This document shows, piece after piece, positions 1 through 8,825 of a stretch of 62,764 nt of DNA. The DNA is from Sva-25 sp037385685 (GTDB taxonomy: Bacteria > Pseudomonadota > Gammaproteobacteria > Chromatiales > Chromatiaceae). The notes under the pieces are model-generated. The model did not search any database and had not been told where the DNA came from. It saw only the letters and a program-made list of their open reading frames with translations. Where the stretch lies: contig JARRMW010000013.1 of assembly GCA_037385685.1 (NCBI GenBank), positions 1 through 62,764 of the forward strand, read 5' to 3'. The position numbers were made by a program, and so were the translations under genes. How positions within the stretch are numbered: position 1 is the first letter of the stretch; every line of letters begins with the position of its first letter.

Positions 1-747
1 GAAAAAAACGGCGGGTTGGGCGGCTTTCACCGTCCCGTCTGTTGACGAATCGTCCGTCAGACAGCCCGCACGCACCGTTCCTGGCGTAATGCCACACGTT
101 TTCCTGGACATTGTCTCAACCTCATTGTCATTGCGATTTAGGAAGGCTCGTTTCTGAGCCTGTTGTTTGTGCAATTTTTATAGCTAACCAAACAACAGCG
201 ATTTCCCCGCTGTGTCACAAACTCTAGACGGTGGTCACTTAAATGCAATGAAACTGTCAATGAAATGTTTTTATGCCTTGCGAGGATGTCATCCAAATGT
301 GGGGCTATGAAAAATCAGGATGTTAGGAGATCTATGCAATATCGAAATTCGCTCTTTGTATGAAGAAGCATCTCCAAGTGAATGTTTTGATGATGCTTTG
401 AGCTGGAGCATTTTCGGGAGGCCTGGGTTAACACTTCCAGGCGAATATCAGAATGACGTTTTTAATGAAGAATGGCTATCAGTTCAATCTCGGAAAGAAA
501 CCTGGAAAATGTGAAGAATTTTCGCGACAGGGATAACAATGCAAAAACATTCTGTTAGCTGACGTTTGTCGAAAGGCATACAGAAATTGATAGATTCAGC
601 TTATGGTTAAGATACCTTTTATATATGGAACTGCCGCCATCGGCCTTGAGCCACTCCAGGGCCGCGCAGAGCTATTAACAGCGCCCTCCGTCCCGGAGAG
701 AGGCATGCCATCGAACGCTGGTGTGTTGCAAGGACTATGCTTGCTGG
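1..747. other. Gene-poor AT-rich leading region
   Basis: This stretch is clearly richer in A and T than the genes that follow. I see no recognisable protein, RNA gene or mobile element in it. The only reading frame of note is a 64-codon frame listed separately. The last bases hold an imperfect inverted repeat (GGACTA about 732-737 and TAGTCC about 749-754) across the stop codon of the leftward yceF gene, which might help to end its transcript. Confidence 0.4.
320..514 (+). CDS. Possible small hypothetical protein (64 aa)
   Basis: I do not recognise this 64-residue frame. It starts at an ATG with no clear Shine-Dalgarno sequence. The purine-rich TAGGAG just downstream would instead serve an out-of-frame ATG that stops after nine codons. 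The product would be acidic, with no signal peptide, membrane segment or cysteine pattern. Base composition is lower in GC than the neighbouring housekeeping genes, so it could be chance or a gene relic. No neighbour suggests a role. Confidence 0.2.
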   Translation: MLGDLCNIEIRSLYEEASPSECFDDALSWSIFGRPGLTLPGEYQNDVFNEEWLSVQSRKETWKM

Positions 748-1338
748 CTAGTCCCTGCCGAGGACATGCACGTTATTTTCCCGCAGCATGGAGACAAGCT
801 GGATCAGCGGCAGGCCGACCAGCGAGCTGGGGTCCTCGCCGTCCATGAGGCTGAAGAGTGCGATGCCGAGTCCCTCGGATTTGAAGGAGCCGGCGCAGTC
901 GTAGGGTTCCTCGCGGCGCAGGTAGTCGTCGATCTCTTCCTCGGTGAGTTTTCTGAACTGCACGCGGAAGGGTTCGCAGATGGTGTGGCTGCGGCCGGTC
1001 GCCGAGTCGTAGAGCGACAGGCCCGTCAGGAAGGTGACGCTCTGCCCGGATGCGGCCTTGAGTTGCTGCATGGCGCGCTCGTGCGTACCGGGCTTGCCGA
1101 GGATGGTGTCATCGAGGGTCGCGACCTGGTCGGAGCCGATGATGAGCGCGTCCGGGTACTTTTCTGCAACGGCCTTGGCTTTTGCCAGCGAGAGCCGCTG
1201 CACGAACTCTTCGGGTTCTTCGTCCTCGTGGCGGGTTTCGTCGATGTCTGGCGAGGCGGTCTCGAACGGCAGGCCGAGACGCGTCAGCAGTTCCTGCCGG
1301 TAGGGTGAGGTCGATGCGAGTACCAGTGTGCGTAGCAT
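748..1338 (-). CDS. yceF: Maf-family nucleotide pyrophosphatase, YceF type (m7GTP)
   Basis: The 196-residue product matches the YceF branch of the Maf family, which hydrolyses modified nucleotides such as 7-methyl-GTP to the monophosphate and keeps them out of RNA. Near the N-terminus is LASTSPYRQELL, the family's phosphate-binding start, followed by PDIDET, IIGSDQV and CAGSFKSEG, all conserved in E. coli YceF. The frame stays open upstream to 1698, but that extension does not resemble the family and runs antisense into aroA. The ATG at 1338 gives the normal length. It is divergent from aroA. In many relatives yceF sits near rne/rluC/sppA, which are 5 kb away here. Confidence 0.9.
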   Translation of the reverse strand: MLRTLVLASTSPYRQELLTRLGLPFETASPDIDETRHEDEEPEEFVQRLSLAKAKAVAEKYPDALIIGSDQVATLDDTILGKPGTHERAMQQLKAASGQSVTFLTGLSLYDSATGRSHTICEPFRVQFRKLTEEEIDDYLRREEPYDCAGSFKSEGLGIALFSLMDGEDPSSLVGLPLIQLVSMLRENNVHVLGRD

Positions 1339-1449
1339 GGATCCTGTTCCTCTCATGTGGCTGAAAGAGACTACCCGAGAGTTTACACTACAAGGGGTGG
1401 GCGGTAAGCTTGCGGGCCGAACAAACAAAGCGCCACCGGGGAAGCTCTC

Positions 1450-2769
1450 TTGACATCCAGTATCCGCTACAGTGTGCAGCCAGGCGGCAGCCTGAACGGG
1501 GAGATCCGCGTCCCCGGCGACAAGTCCGTCTCCCATCGCTCCATCATGCTGGGCTCCCTGGCAGAGGGCGTGACCCGTATCAGCGGTTTTCTCGAGGGCG
1601 AGGACAGCCTGGCGACCCTGCAGGCGTTCCGCGACATGGGTGTGAAGATCGAGGGGCCGGTCGATGGCAAGGTGACCGTGCACGGTGTCGGCATGCATGG
1701 CCTCAATTCGCCATCGAAGCCGCTCGACCTCGGCAACTCCAGTACCTCGATGCGTTTGCTCTCCGGCTTGCTGGCCGGGCAGGGGATCGATGTGACGCTG
1801 GTCGGTGATGCCTCGCTGTCATCGCGTCCCATGCGTCGTGTCACCGAACCGCTCGCGATGATGTGCGCGGCGATCGACACAACAGAGAAAGGCACTGCGC
1901 CACTGCACATCAAGCCGGTCGAAAAACTCGAGCCGCTGCACTACGAGATGCCCATGGCGAGCGCGCAGGTCAAGTCCTGCATCCTGCTCGCCGGTCTCTA
2001 CGCGGATGGCCAGACCTGTGTGACCGAGCCTGCACCGACACGCGACCACACCGAGCGCATGCTGCGCGGTTTCGGGTACAAGGTGGAGACCAGCGGCAAC
2101 CGTGTCTGCCTCGAGGGTGGCGGCAAGCTCAAGGCAACAAATATCGACGTACCGGCGGACATCTCCTCGGCAGCCTTCTTTCTTGTCGGTGCATCGATCG
2201 CCGAGAACGCGGACCTGACCATCCGCCACGTCGGCATGAACCCGACGCGCATCGGTGTCATCAATATCCTGCGTGAGATGGGCGCCAACATCGAGGTGCT
2301 CAACGAGACCGAGGTGGGCGGCGAGCCGGTCGCAGACCTGCGCGTGCGCTCTGCACAACTGAAAGGCATCCGCATCCCCGAGGAGCAGGTACCGCTGGCG
2401 ATCGACGAGTTTCCCGTGCTCTTTGTGGCCGCGGCCTGTGCCGAGGGCAAGACGGTGCTGACCGGGGCCGAGGAGTTGCGCGTCAAGGAGAGCGACCGCA
2501 TCCAGGTCATGGCCGACGGCCTGCAGAGGCTGGGTGTCGATGCCGAGCCCACGCCGGACGGCATGGTGATCCGCCAAAGCAGCATCAGTGGCGGACAGGT
2601 CAACTCCTACGGCGATCACCGCATCGCCATGGCCTTCACCATTGCTGCGCTGCGCGCATCAGGCGAGATCGCGATCGACGACTGTGCCAACGTCAACACC
2701 TCGTTCCCGGGATTCAGCGACCTGGTCAACAGCATCGGCATGGATGTCACTGTCTCGGAGTGTGCATGA
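1450..2769 (+). CDS. aroA: 3-phosphoshikimate 1-carboxyvinyltransferase (EPSP synthase)
   Basis: EPSP synthase transfers enolpyruvyl from PEP to shikimate-3-phosphate, the sixth step to chorismate, in the cytoplasm. The 439-residue protein begins with the substrate-binding PGDKSVSHR (about residues 22-30) and later has LGNSSTSMRLL, SAQVKSC and LRVKESDRI, all family signatures. The best start is a TTG at 1450: it opens the frame just before the conserved N-terminal region, with a GGGG purine run upstream. The stop overlaps the start of cmk by four bases (ATGA), so the two are translationally coupled. Gammaproteobacteria usually have tyrA directly upstream. Here tyrA is 37 kb away. Confidence 0.96.
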   Translation: MTSSIRYSVQPGGSLNGEIRVPGDKSVSHRSIMLGSLAEGVTRISGFLEGEDSLATLQAFRDMGVKIEGPVDGKVTVHGVGMHGLNSPSKPLDLGNSSTSMRLLSGLLAGQGIDVTLVGDASLSSRPMRRVTEPLAMMCAAIDTTEKGTAPLHIKPVEKLEPLHYEMPMASAQVKSCILLAGLYADGQTCVTEPAPTRDHTERMLRGFGYKVETSGNRVCLEGGGKLKATNIDVPADISSAAFFLVGASIAENADLTIRHVGMNPTRIGVINILREMGANIEVLNETEVGGEPVADLRVRSAQLKGIRIPEEQVPLAIDEFPVLFVAAACAEGKTVLTGAEELRVKESDRIQVMADGLQRLGVDAEPTPDGMVIRQSSISGGQVNSYGDHRIAMAFTIAALRASGEIAIDDCANVNTSFPGFSDLVNSIGMDVTVSECA

Positions 2770-3434
2770 GCCGTCAGAAACTGATTACCATCGACGGGCC
2801 GTCCGGTTCCGGCAAGGGCACCATCGCCCAGCGCCTGGCTGACGAACTCGGCTGGAAGGTGCTCGACAGCGGCGCGCTCTACCGGCTCGTCGGGCTGGAC
2901 GTACGCACCCGCGAGCTTGATTTCGAGGACGAGGAGTCGGTGGGTGCAGTTGCCGCCAGTCTCGACGTGCGTTTCGAGAAGGGAAAGGTTTTTCTTCATA
3001 ATCAGGATGTTACGAATACCATCCGCAGTGAGACGGCCGGCAACGATGCCTCAAGAGTCGCTGCCTTGCCACGTGTGCGCGAGGCATTGCTGCAGTGGCA
3101 GCGTGACCATGCAACCCCGGATGGCCTGATCGCGGATGGCCGCGACATGGGCACCGTCGTCTTCCCGGATGCACCCCTCAAGATCTTCCTCACGGCAAGC
3201 CCCGAGGAGCGTGCGAACAGGCGCTATAAACAGTTGAAAGGAAAAGGAATGTCTGCTAATCTTCCGCGCCTCATCGAAGAGATTCGCGAGCGCGATGAAC
3301 GCGACAGCAATCGCACCACCGCTCCCTTGCGTCCGGCAGAAGATGCGATCCTGATTGACTCTTCCGCACTCTCCATCGATGAGGTAACCGGAGAAATCCT
3401 CAAAGCTGCCCGCGGCCTGTTCAACGACGAATAG
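2766..3434 (+). CDS. cmk: Cytidylate kinase
   Basis: CMP/dCMP kinase phosphorylates CMP and dCMP with ATP in the cytoplasm. The 222-residue protein has the P-loop GPSGSGKGT at residues 11-19, the CMP-binding DSGALYR near residue 36, and IADGRDMGTVVFPDA in the middle, as in bacterial Cmk. The start is the ATG overlapping the aroA stop; a GTG six bases earlier is less likely. It is the second gene of an aroA-cmk-rpsA-ihfB block, a classic gammaproteobacterial order. Confidence 0.95.
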   Translation: MSRQKLITIDGPSGSGKGTIAQRLADELGWKVLDSGALYRLVGLDVRTRELDFEDEESVGAVAASLDVRFEKGKVFLHNQDVTNTIRSETAGNDASRVAALPRVREALLQWQRDHATPDGLIADGRDMGTVVFPDAPLKIFLTASPEERANRRYKQLKGKGMSANLPRLIEEIRERDERDSNRTTAPLRPAEDAILIDSSALSIDEVTGEILKAARGLFNDE

Positions 3435-3561
3435 CGCTCACGCCGTTTTTTCTCCATATTTCGCTCCTGCCACACCAGCAGGGTAATGTTAACTACTTGA
3501 TCTGCCTTAACAGGCAACAGTGGATGCTCGCACGTCGAGGCATCTTGGGAATAACTTAATC
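3435..3561 (+). promoter_or_regulatory. rpsA leader lacking a strong Shine-Dalgarno
   Basis: The 127 bases between cmk and rpsA end in TTGGGAATAACTTAATC before the start ATG. The nearest purine run, GGGA at 3547-3550, lies 11 bases from the ATG, which makes a weak ribosome site for such a highly expressed gene. In gammaproteobacteria the rpsA leader is known to initiate without a good Shine-Dalgarno and to be repressed by free S1 protein through folded hairpins. The same control is inferred here. Confidence 0.45.
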
Positions 3562-5247
3562 ATGTCAGAAAGCTTTGCAGAACTCTTCGAAGAGAGTGTA
3601 GCCAACCTTAACCTTAAACCCGGCACGATGGTCATGGGTACCGTCGTCGATCTCAGCGATGATTTCGTTGTCGTGAATGCCGGTCTCAAATCCGAGGGTG
3701 TCATCCCGAAGGAACAGTTTCTCAACGCCGACGGTGACCTCGAAGTTGCCGTCGGTGACCAGGTGGAAGTCGCGCTGGACGCCGTTGAAGACGGCTTCGG
3801 CGCAACCCGCCTGTCGCGTGAAAAGGCCAAGCGCCACCACGCCTGGATTGAACTCCAGAAAGCCTACGACGATGAAGAGATCGTCAACGGCCGCATCACC
3901 GGCAAGGTCAAGGGCGGTTTCACCGTCGACCTCGGCCAGGTCCGCGGCTTCCTGCCGGGATCGCTCGTCGATGTCCGCCCGGTCCGCGATACCTCCTACC
4001 TCGAGAACAAGGATCTCGAGTTCAAGGTCATCAAGCTCGACCAGAAGCGCAACAACGTTGTCGTTTCCCGCCGCGCGGTTGTCGAGGCCGAGTACAGCGA
4101 AGAGCGCGAAAAGCTGCTCGAGAACCTCGAAGAGGGCGCTGTTATCAAGGGCGTCGTCAAGAACCTCACCGACTACGGCGCATTCGTCGATCTCGGCGGT
4201 GTCGACGGCCTGCTGCACATCACCGATATGGCCTGGAAGCGTGTTCATCATCCTTCCGAGGTTGTCGAGATCGGCCAGGAAATCGACGTCAAGGTGCTCA
4301 AGTACGACAAGGAGAAGATGCGTGTCTCCCTGGGTCTCAAGCAGCTTGGCGATGACCCGTGGGTCAACATCACGCGTCGCTACCCCGAAGGCACCCGTCT
4401 GTTCGGCAAGGTCACGAACATCGCCGACTACGGTTCGTTCGTCGAGATCGAGGAAGGTGTCGAGGGTCTCGTGCACGTCTCCGAGATGGACTGGACCAAC
4501 AAGAACATTCACCCGAGCAAGGTTGTTTCGCTGGGTGACGAGGTCGAGGTCATGGTCCTGGATATCGACGAGGAGCGTCGCCGCATCTCGCTGGGCATGA
4601 AACAGTGCCGCCAGAACCCGTGGGAAGAGTTCGCGCAGAGCCACAACAAGGGCGACCAGGTCAAGGGCAACATCAAGTCCATCACCGACTTCGGTATCTT
4701 TATCGGTCTCGATGGCGGTATCGACGGCCTGGTTCACCTCTCCGATATCTCCTGGGACATTCCGGGCGAGGAAGCGGTGCGCAACTACAGGAAGGGCGAT
4801 GAAGTCGAGGCCGTCGTGCTGGCAGTCGATCCCGAGCGCGAGCGCATCTCGCTTGGCATCAAGCAGCTCGATACCGATCCCTTCTCGACCTACGTTGCGA
4901 CCCACAACAAGGGCAGCATCGTCAAGGGCGTGATCACCGAGGTCGATGCACGCGGTGCAACCGTCGAGCTCGCCGACACCGTTATGGGTTACATCCGCGC
5001 ATCCGAGATCGCGCGCGAGCGTGTCGAGGATGCCAGTGCGGTGCTCAAGGTTGGCGACGAGGTCGAGGCGAAGTTCATCGCGATCGATCGCAAGAGCCGC
5101 AGTATCAACCTTTCCATCAAGGCGAAAGACTACGACGAGGAAGCGGAAGTCATCCGCAGCTACTCGTCCAAGTCCCAGCCAGCGGGTGGAGCGGCCACAC
5201 TGGGTGATCTGCTCAAGGAGCAGATGGAATCCGGCGATAACGACTGA
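3562..5247 (+). CDS. rpsA: 30S ribosomal protein S1
   Basis: S1 binds mRNA on the small ribosomal subunit and unfolds it for initiation. The 561-residue product starts MSESFAELFEES, the normal S1 N-terminus. A longer in-frame start at 3520 would add 14 atypical residues and was rejected. Six S1 (OB-fold) repeats follow, shown by the recurring DYGAFVDLGGVDGLLHI-type segments and the LGxKQL ends of repeats 3-5. E. coli S1 has 557 residues, so length is normal. It lies 127 bases after cmk and 64 before ihfB, with a hairpin between. Confidence 0.97.
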   Translation: MSESFAELFEESVANLNLKPGTMVMGTVVDLSDDFVVVNAGLKSEGVIPKEQFLNADGDLEVAVGDQVEVALDAVEDGFGATRLSREKAKRHHAWIELQKAYDDEEIVNGRITGKVKGGFTVDLGQVRGFLPGSLVDVRPVRDTSYLENKDLEFKVIKLDQKRNNVVVSRRAVVEAEYSEEREKLLENLEEGAVIKGVVKNLTDYGAFVDLGGVDGLLHITDMAWKRVHHPSEVVEIGQEIDVKVLKYDKEKMRVSLGLKQLGDDPWVNITRRYPEGTRLFGKVTNIADYGSFVEIEEGVEGLVHVSEMDWTNKNIHPSKVVSLGDEVEVMVLDIDEERRRISLGMKQCRQNPWEEFAQSHNKGDQVKGNIKSITDFGIFIGLDGGIDGLVHLSDISWDIPGEEAVRNYRKGDEVEAVVLAVDPERERISLGIKQLDTDPFSTYVATHNKGSIVKGVITEVDARGATVELADTVMGYIRASEIARERVEDASAVLKVGDEVEAKFIAIDRKSRSINLSIKAKDYDEEAEVIRSYSSKSQPAGGAATLGDLLKEQMESGDND

Positions 5248-5262
5248 TATCGCCTGACAGGT

Positions 5263-5282
5263 GACGGGGCAATTGCCCCGTC
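5263..5282 (+). terminator. Hairpin after rpsA
   Basis: A perfect inverted repeat GACGGGGC-aatt-GCCCCGTC sits 15 bases after the rpsA stop. No strong T-run follows (ATTCAGTTT), so it may be a weak terminator or a 3'-end stabiliser that reduces readthrough into ihfB rather than a full stop. Confidence 0.5.
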
Positions 5283-5311
5283 ATTCAGTTTGAGACAACA
5301 GAAGCGAAAAT

Positions 5312-5653
5312 ATGCCGGTTACCAAATCAGAATTGATACACGTCATCGCTGAACAGCAACCGCACCTGGCCCAGAAGGATGTCGAGCTCGCGATCAAGTG
5401 CATTATCGAGCAGATGAGCAACGCGCTGGCAAGTGGTGACAGGATCGAGATCCGCAGTTTTGGAAGTTTCTCGCTGCATTACCGCAAGCCCAGGATGGGA
5501 CGTAACCCCAAGACCGGCGATCCGGTCGCGCTCCCGGGAAAGCATGTTCCGCATTTCAAACCAGGCAAGGAGATGCGTGAGCGCGTCAACGAGGCATTCC
5601 TGGAGGAACTCGAAGAGGAGGCCAGGCTACACAAGGAAAGGGAAGCTCTCTAG
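5312..5653 (+). CDS. ihfB: Integration host factor subunit beta
   Basis: IHF-beta pairs with IHF-alpha to bend DNA by about 160 degrees at specific sites, helping replication, recombination and promoter control. The 113-residue product has the HU/IHF fold: MTKSEL-like start, the RIEIRSFGSFSLHYR arm base, and GRNPKTGDPVALPGKHVPHFKPGKEMRERVN containing the intercalating proline. It is about 19 residues longer than the 94-residue E. coli protein because of a charged tail (EELEEEARLHKEREAL). It follows rpsA as in E. coli and Pseudomonas, but no lapA follows. Confidence 0.95.
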   Translation: MPVTKSELIHVIAEQQPHLAQKDVELAIKCIIEQMSNALASGDRIEIRSFGSFSLHYRKPRMGRNPKTGDPVALPGKHVPHFKPGKEMRERVNEAFLEELEEEARLHKEREAL

Positions 5654-6173
5654 CTTCACTTGCCAATTGCCTGAAAAGATGGCGGTTGATATATTCAACT
5701 GTCGCTGCAAGCAGCAAGCGTGCTGCGATGCAGACAAGACCGAAGTAATTGAACGATCATGGCCTTGCCGTTTTTGTAACGCCATGATCCCCGGAGCCCG
5801 AAGTGCTGCCGGACGCTGGCTGAACGAGCCGGAAAGAGAAAGATGATTTCACAAGGCGTTACCATCCAGTAACGGCTTGGAAGAAGAGACAGGCCGCACA
5901 TGATGCCTGTCCCGGCCGGGAAAACCCGGCGAGAAGAAAAGCGAATCGCACTGTGAAGCCGGCAATGTCCGGATCGCGAGGCTGCCCCTGTCCAGATTTA
6001 TCGGCTGTGGGCGCCGCATCGCTCACATCAGAAATCCTCTTTGCCACAACTCTTGCCTGTGCGACTGTTCAGTCGACATGACGCTGCGAGCTGCAGCGTA
6101 GACCTTGCATCTGCAAAACCATATCCGGGTGGAATCGCATCCGGCAGATGCAGTGAACAGGTAGATTGCCACA
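5654..6173 (+). promoter_or_regulatory. 520-bp intergenic region, likely rne promoter and long leader
   Basis: No convincing gene lies here. Several inverted repeats are visible, for example GCCGGGaaaaCCCGGC near 5917-5932 and the paired ATGATC/CATGATC segments around 5756-5789. In E. coli rne has a leader of over 300 bases whose hairpins let RNase E cut its own mRNA. The position and length of this region fit such a leader, but I cannot confirm the fold by eye. Confidence 0.35.
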
Positions 6174-8804
6174 ATGAAAAGAATGCTGATCAACGCGACC
6201 CAGCCCGAAGAGCTGCGTGTCGCTATCGTCGATGGACAGACGCTCTTTAACCTGGATATCGAACATCCGGGCCGGGAGCAGAAAAAAGCCAACGTCTACA
6301 AGGGCAAGATCTCGCGGGTCGAACCGAGCCTCGAGGCGGCCTTCGTCAACTACGGCGCCGAACGCCACGGCTTCCTGCCGCTCAAGGAGATCGCGCGCAG
6401 CTACTTCACCGAAGAAGCGCAGAAGAAGGGCGGCAAGCCGAATATCCAGGAGGCGATCAAGGAAGGCCAGGAGGTGATCGTCCAGGTCGAGAAGGAGGAG
6501 CGCGGCAACAAGGGCGCCGCACTCACCACCTTCGTCTCGCTGGCCGGCCGCTACCTGGTGCTCGTCCCGAAGAATCCACGCGCCGGCGGTATCTCGCGTC
6601 GCATCGAGGGGCAGGAACGCAGCGACCTCCGCGATGCCATGTCCCAGCTGAAGATTCCGGATGGCATGGGACTCATCGTGCGTACCGCGGGAATCGGCAA
6701 GTCCACTGAAGAGTTGCAGTGGGACCTCGATTACCTGAACCAGGTCTGGACTGCGATCGAGAAATCGGCCGAGGAGCGTCCCGCACCCTTCCTGATCTAC
6801 CAGGAAAGCAACGTCATCATCCGTTCGATCCGTGATCACCTGCGCAATGACATCGGCGAGATCATCATCGACAACCCGGACATGCATGTCGAGGCAAAGG
6901 CTTTTATCGAGTCTGTCATGCCGCACAATGCACGCAAGCTGAAACTCTACAAGGACGAAACGCCGCTGTTCTCGCGCTACCAGATCGAGAGCCAGATCGA
7001 GTCGGTGTACGATCGCGAGCTGCGCCTGCCATCCGGCGGCGCCATCGTGATCGATCACACCGAGGCGCTGGTCTCCATCGACATCAACTCGGCCCGTTCG
7101 ACCAAGGGAGCGGATATCGAGGAAACGGCCCTGAATACCAACCTCGAGGCCGCTGACGAGATCGCACGCCAGCTGCGCGTCCGCGACCTCGGCGGTCTCT
7201 TCGTCATCGACTTCATCGACATGGGTCCGAGCAAGCACCAGCGCCAGGTCGAAAGCCGCCTGCGCGATGCGCTCAAGGAAGACCGGGCGCGTGTCCAGGT
7301 CGGCCGCATCTCGCGCTTCGGCCTGCTCGAGATGTCACGCCAGCGACTGCGCCCGTCACTCGGCGAGTCCACGCAGCATGTCTGTCCGCGATGCGAGGGG
7401 CATGGCTTCATACGTGGCGTCGAATCCCTGGCACTCTCGATCCTGCGTGTCATCGAAGAGCATGCCATGAAAGAGAACACCGGGCGTGTCACGGCGCAGT
7501 TGCCGGTCGATGTGGCTACTTTTCTGCTGAACGAAAAGCGCCAGGCGATCTACGACATCGAGAAGCGCCAGGGTATCGAGGTCGTCCTCGTTCCCAACCA
7601 GCACATGGAGACGCCGCACTACAGTATCGAGCGCGTACGCCAGAGCGACATGCCGCAGGGCAAGGATGGGAAATCGAGTTACCAGCTTGTTGAGGAGCCG
7701 GAAGCTGTCGTGCCCGAAAGCAAGGCCGTACAGCAGGCACGCATCGAGCAGCCAGCCGTTCGCCCCATCACGCCGCCCGCACCAGCACCGGCCTCCAAAG
7801 AGCCACTCATGCCTCCGAGCGAAGATGCCTCGCAGACAGGCTTTCTGAAACGCATCTTTGGCCTGTTTGCGCCTCCGAAAGCAGAAGAGGAGAAGGCCGG
7901 GCAGCCTGAAAAACGCGAGCAGAAGCCGCAGGCCAGGAGCAGACAGCCCGAACGGCAGAAGCCGCAGCAGGGGAATGGTCGCAAGCGTGGTTCCGGTCAA
8001 CGGTCACGCCCGGCTGCTGGCCAACCCAAAAGCGCCGAGTCCTCAAAGCAGGAGGCTGCCGGGCAAGAGCAGCGCAGCGACAAGAAAACCGCGCAGGATG
8101 ACAGCCAGGAACAGAAGCCGCGCCAGCAGAAAAGTAGTGGCCGCGGACGTCGCGGCGGACGCCGTACGAGTTCCGGACGCCAGGCACCGCGCCAGCGACG
8201 CAGCGATGACAACCGCAACCAGCAGCAGTCTTCCGATGCACAGAAACAGGAAGGTGCCAGGGCGGAAACACAAAAGCCTGCGAACAGATCCAGGCGCCGT
8301 CCCAGGCCGGAACAGAAGCCGGAATCTGCCGAAGCAAAACAGAAAGCACCCGGGTCGGATGCAGGCACGTCCGAGACCAGTGCAAAGGAGACAGGCCAGC
8401 AAGCGCGTGGCGAGCAGAAACCCGCGACCACACGCGACAAGCCGGCCGCTGAAAAAGCAGCTCCGTCCGGCCAGCAGAAGCCTGCCCCGAAAAGTGACGA
8501 AAAGGAAAAGTCACCAAAGCCGGCGCAAAAGCGTGACGAGCCGGCCGCTGAAAAGGCAGCTCCGTCCAGCCAGCAGAAGCCTGCCCCGAAAAGTGACGAA
8601 AAGGAAAAGTCACCAAAGCCGGCGCAAAAGCGTGACGAGGCGCCTGTTTCTGCAAAACCGGCTTCGGCTCCTTCAGCGGATAAACCAGCCGTTGCCTCTA
8701 CCGGTGGCGAGCCCAAGCCGAAACTCAAGCAGGTGGAAACGAAGAAGTCAGCCGGTCAGGACGCTTCCGGTAACACCGACCAGAAGGCCGCCGCGGATTC
8801 CTGA
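6174..8804 (+). CDS. rne: Ribonuclease E
   Basis: RNase E is the main endonuclease of mRNA decay and rRNA/tRNA processing and the scaffold of the degradosome at the inner membrane. The 876-residue protein has an S1 domain (about 35-120), the catalytic aspartates D303 and D346 at the same numbers as in E. coli, and the zinc-link CPRC at 404-407. After the catalytic half comes a disordered tail rich in K, Q, E, P and R. The segment GFLKRIFGLFAP (556-567) resembles the membrane-binding amphipathic helix found at this place in RNase E. A 33-residue unit is repeated in tandem at 756-821. RhlB, the usual degradosome helicase, is encoded at 57.4 kb. Confidence 0.96.
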   Translation: MKRMLINATQPEELRVAIVDGQTLFNLDIEHPGREQKKANVYKGKISRVEPSLEAAFVNYGAERHGFLPLKEIARSYFTEEAQKKGGKPNIQEAIKEGQEVIVQVEKEERGNKGAALTTFVSLAGRYLVLVPKNPRAGGISRRIEGQERSDLRDAMSQLKIPDGMGLIVRTAGIGKSTEELQWDLDYLNQVWTAIEKSAEERPAPFLIYQESNVIIRSIRDHLRNDIGEIIIDNPDMHVEAKAFIESVMPHNARKLKLYKDETPLFSRYQIESQIESVYDRELRLPSGGAIVIDHTEALVSIDINSARSTKGADIEETALNTNLEAADEIARQLRVRDLGGLFVIDFIDMGPSKHQRQVESRLRDALKEDRARVQVGRISRFGLLEMSRQRLRPSLGESTQHVCPRCEGHGFIRGVESLALSILRVIEEHAMKENTGRVTAQLPVDVATFLLNEKRQAIYDIEKRQGIEVVLVPNQHMETPHYSIERVRQSDMPQGKDGKSSYQLVEEPEAVVPESKAVQQARIEQPAVRPITPPAPAPASKEPLMPPSEDASQTGFLKRIFGLFAPPKAEEEKAGQPEKREQKPQARSRQPERQKPQQGNGRKRGSGQRSRPAAGQPKSAESSKQEAAGQEQRSDKKTAQDDSQEQKPRQQKSSGRGRRGGRRTSSGRQAPRQRRSDDNRNQQQSSDAQKQEGARAETQKPANRSRRRPRPEQKPESAEAKQKAPGSDAGTSETSAKETGQQARGEQKPATTRDKPAAEKAAPSGQQKPAPKSDEKEKSPKPAQKRDEPAAEKAAPSSQQKPAPKSDEKEKSPKPAQKRDEAPVSAKPASAPSADKPAVASTGGEPKPKLKQVETKKSAGQDASGNTDQKAAADS
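8439..8636 (+). repeat. 99-bp tandem repeat in the rne tail
   Basis: Two adjacent 99-base units (8439-8537 and 8538-8636) differ at only a few bases and encode two copies of a 33-residue Lys/Pro/Glu/Ala-rich segment. The unit is a multiple of three, so the frame is kept. High nucleotide identity points to a recent duplication by slippage or unequal exchange. Confidence 0.95.
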
Positions 8805-8825
8805 CGCTCCTGGCCAGATGACGGC

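Noticed and set aside
603..848. Plus-strand frames at 603-1308
   Set aside because: Mostly antisense to yceF. The part before 748 has no ribosome site and no recognisable sequence.
1339..1698. Upstream extension of yceF to 1698
   Set aside because: The extra 120 residues are antisense to aroA and do not resemble Maf proteins. The family start is at 1338.
3565..4905. 446-codon minus-strand frame under rpsA
   Set aside because: It is antisense to the full S1 gene, has a leucine/valine/aspartate-heavy composition caused by the repeated S1 codons, and no family resemblance.
7807..8655. Long minus-strand frames under the rne tail
   Set aside because: They arise from the low-complexity, repeated tail codons of rne. 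Composition is rich in Ser, Cys, Phe and Arg with no domain.
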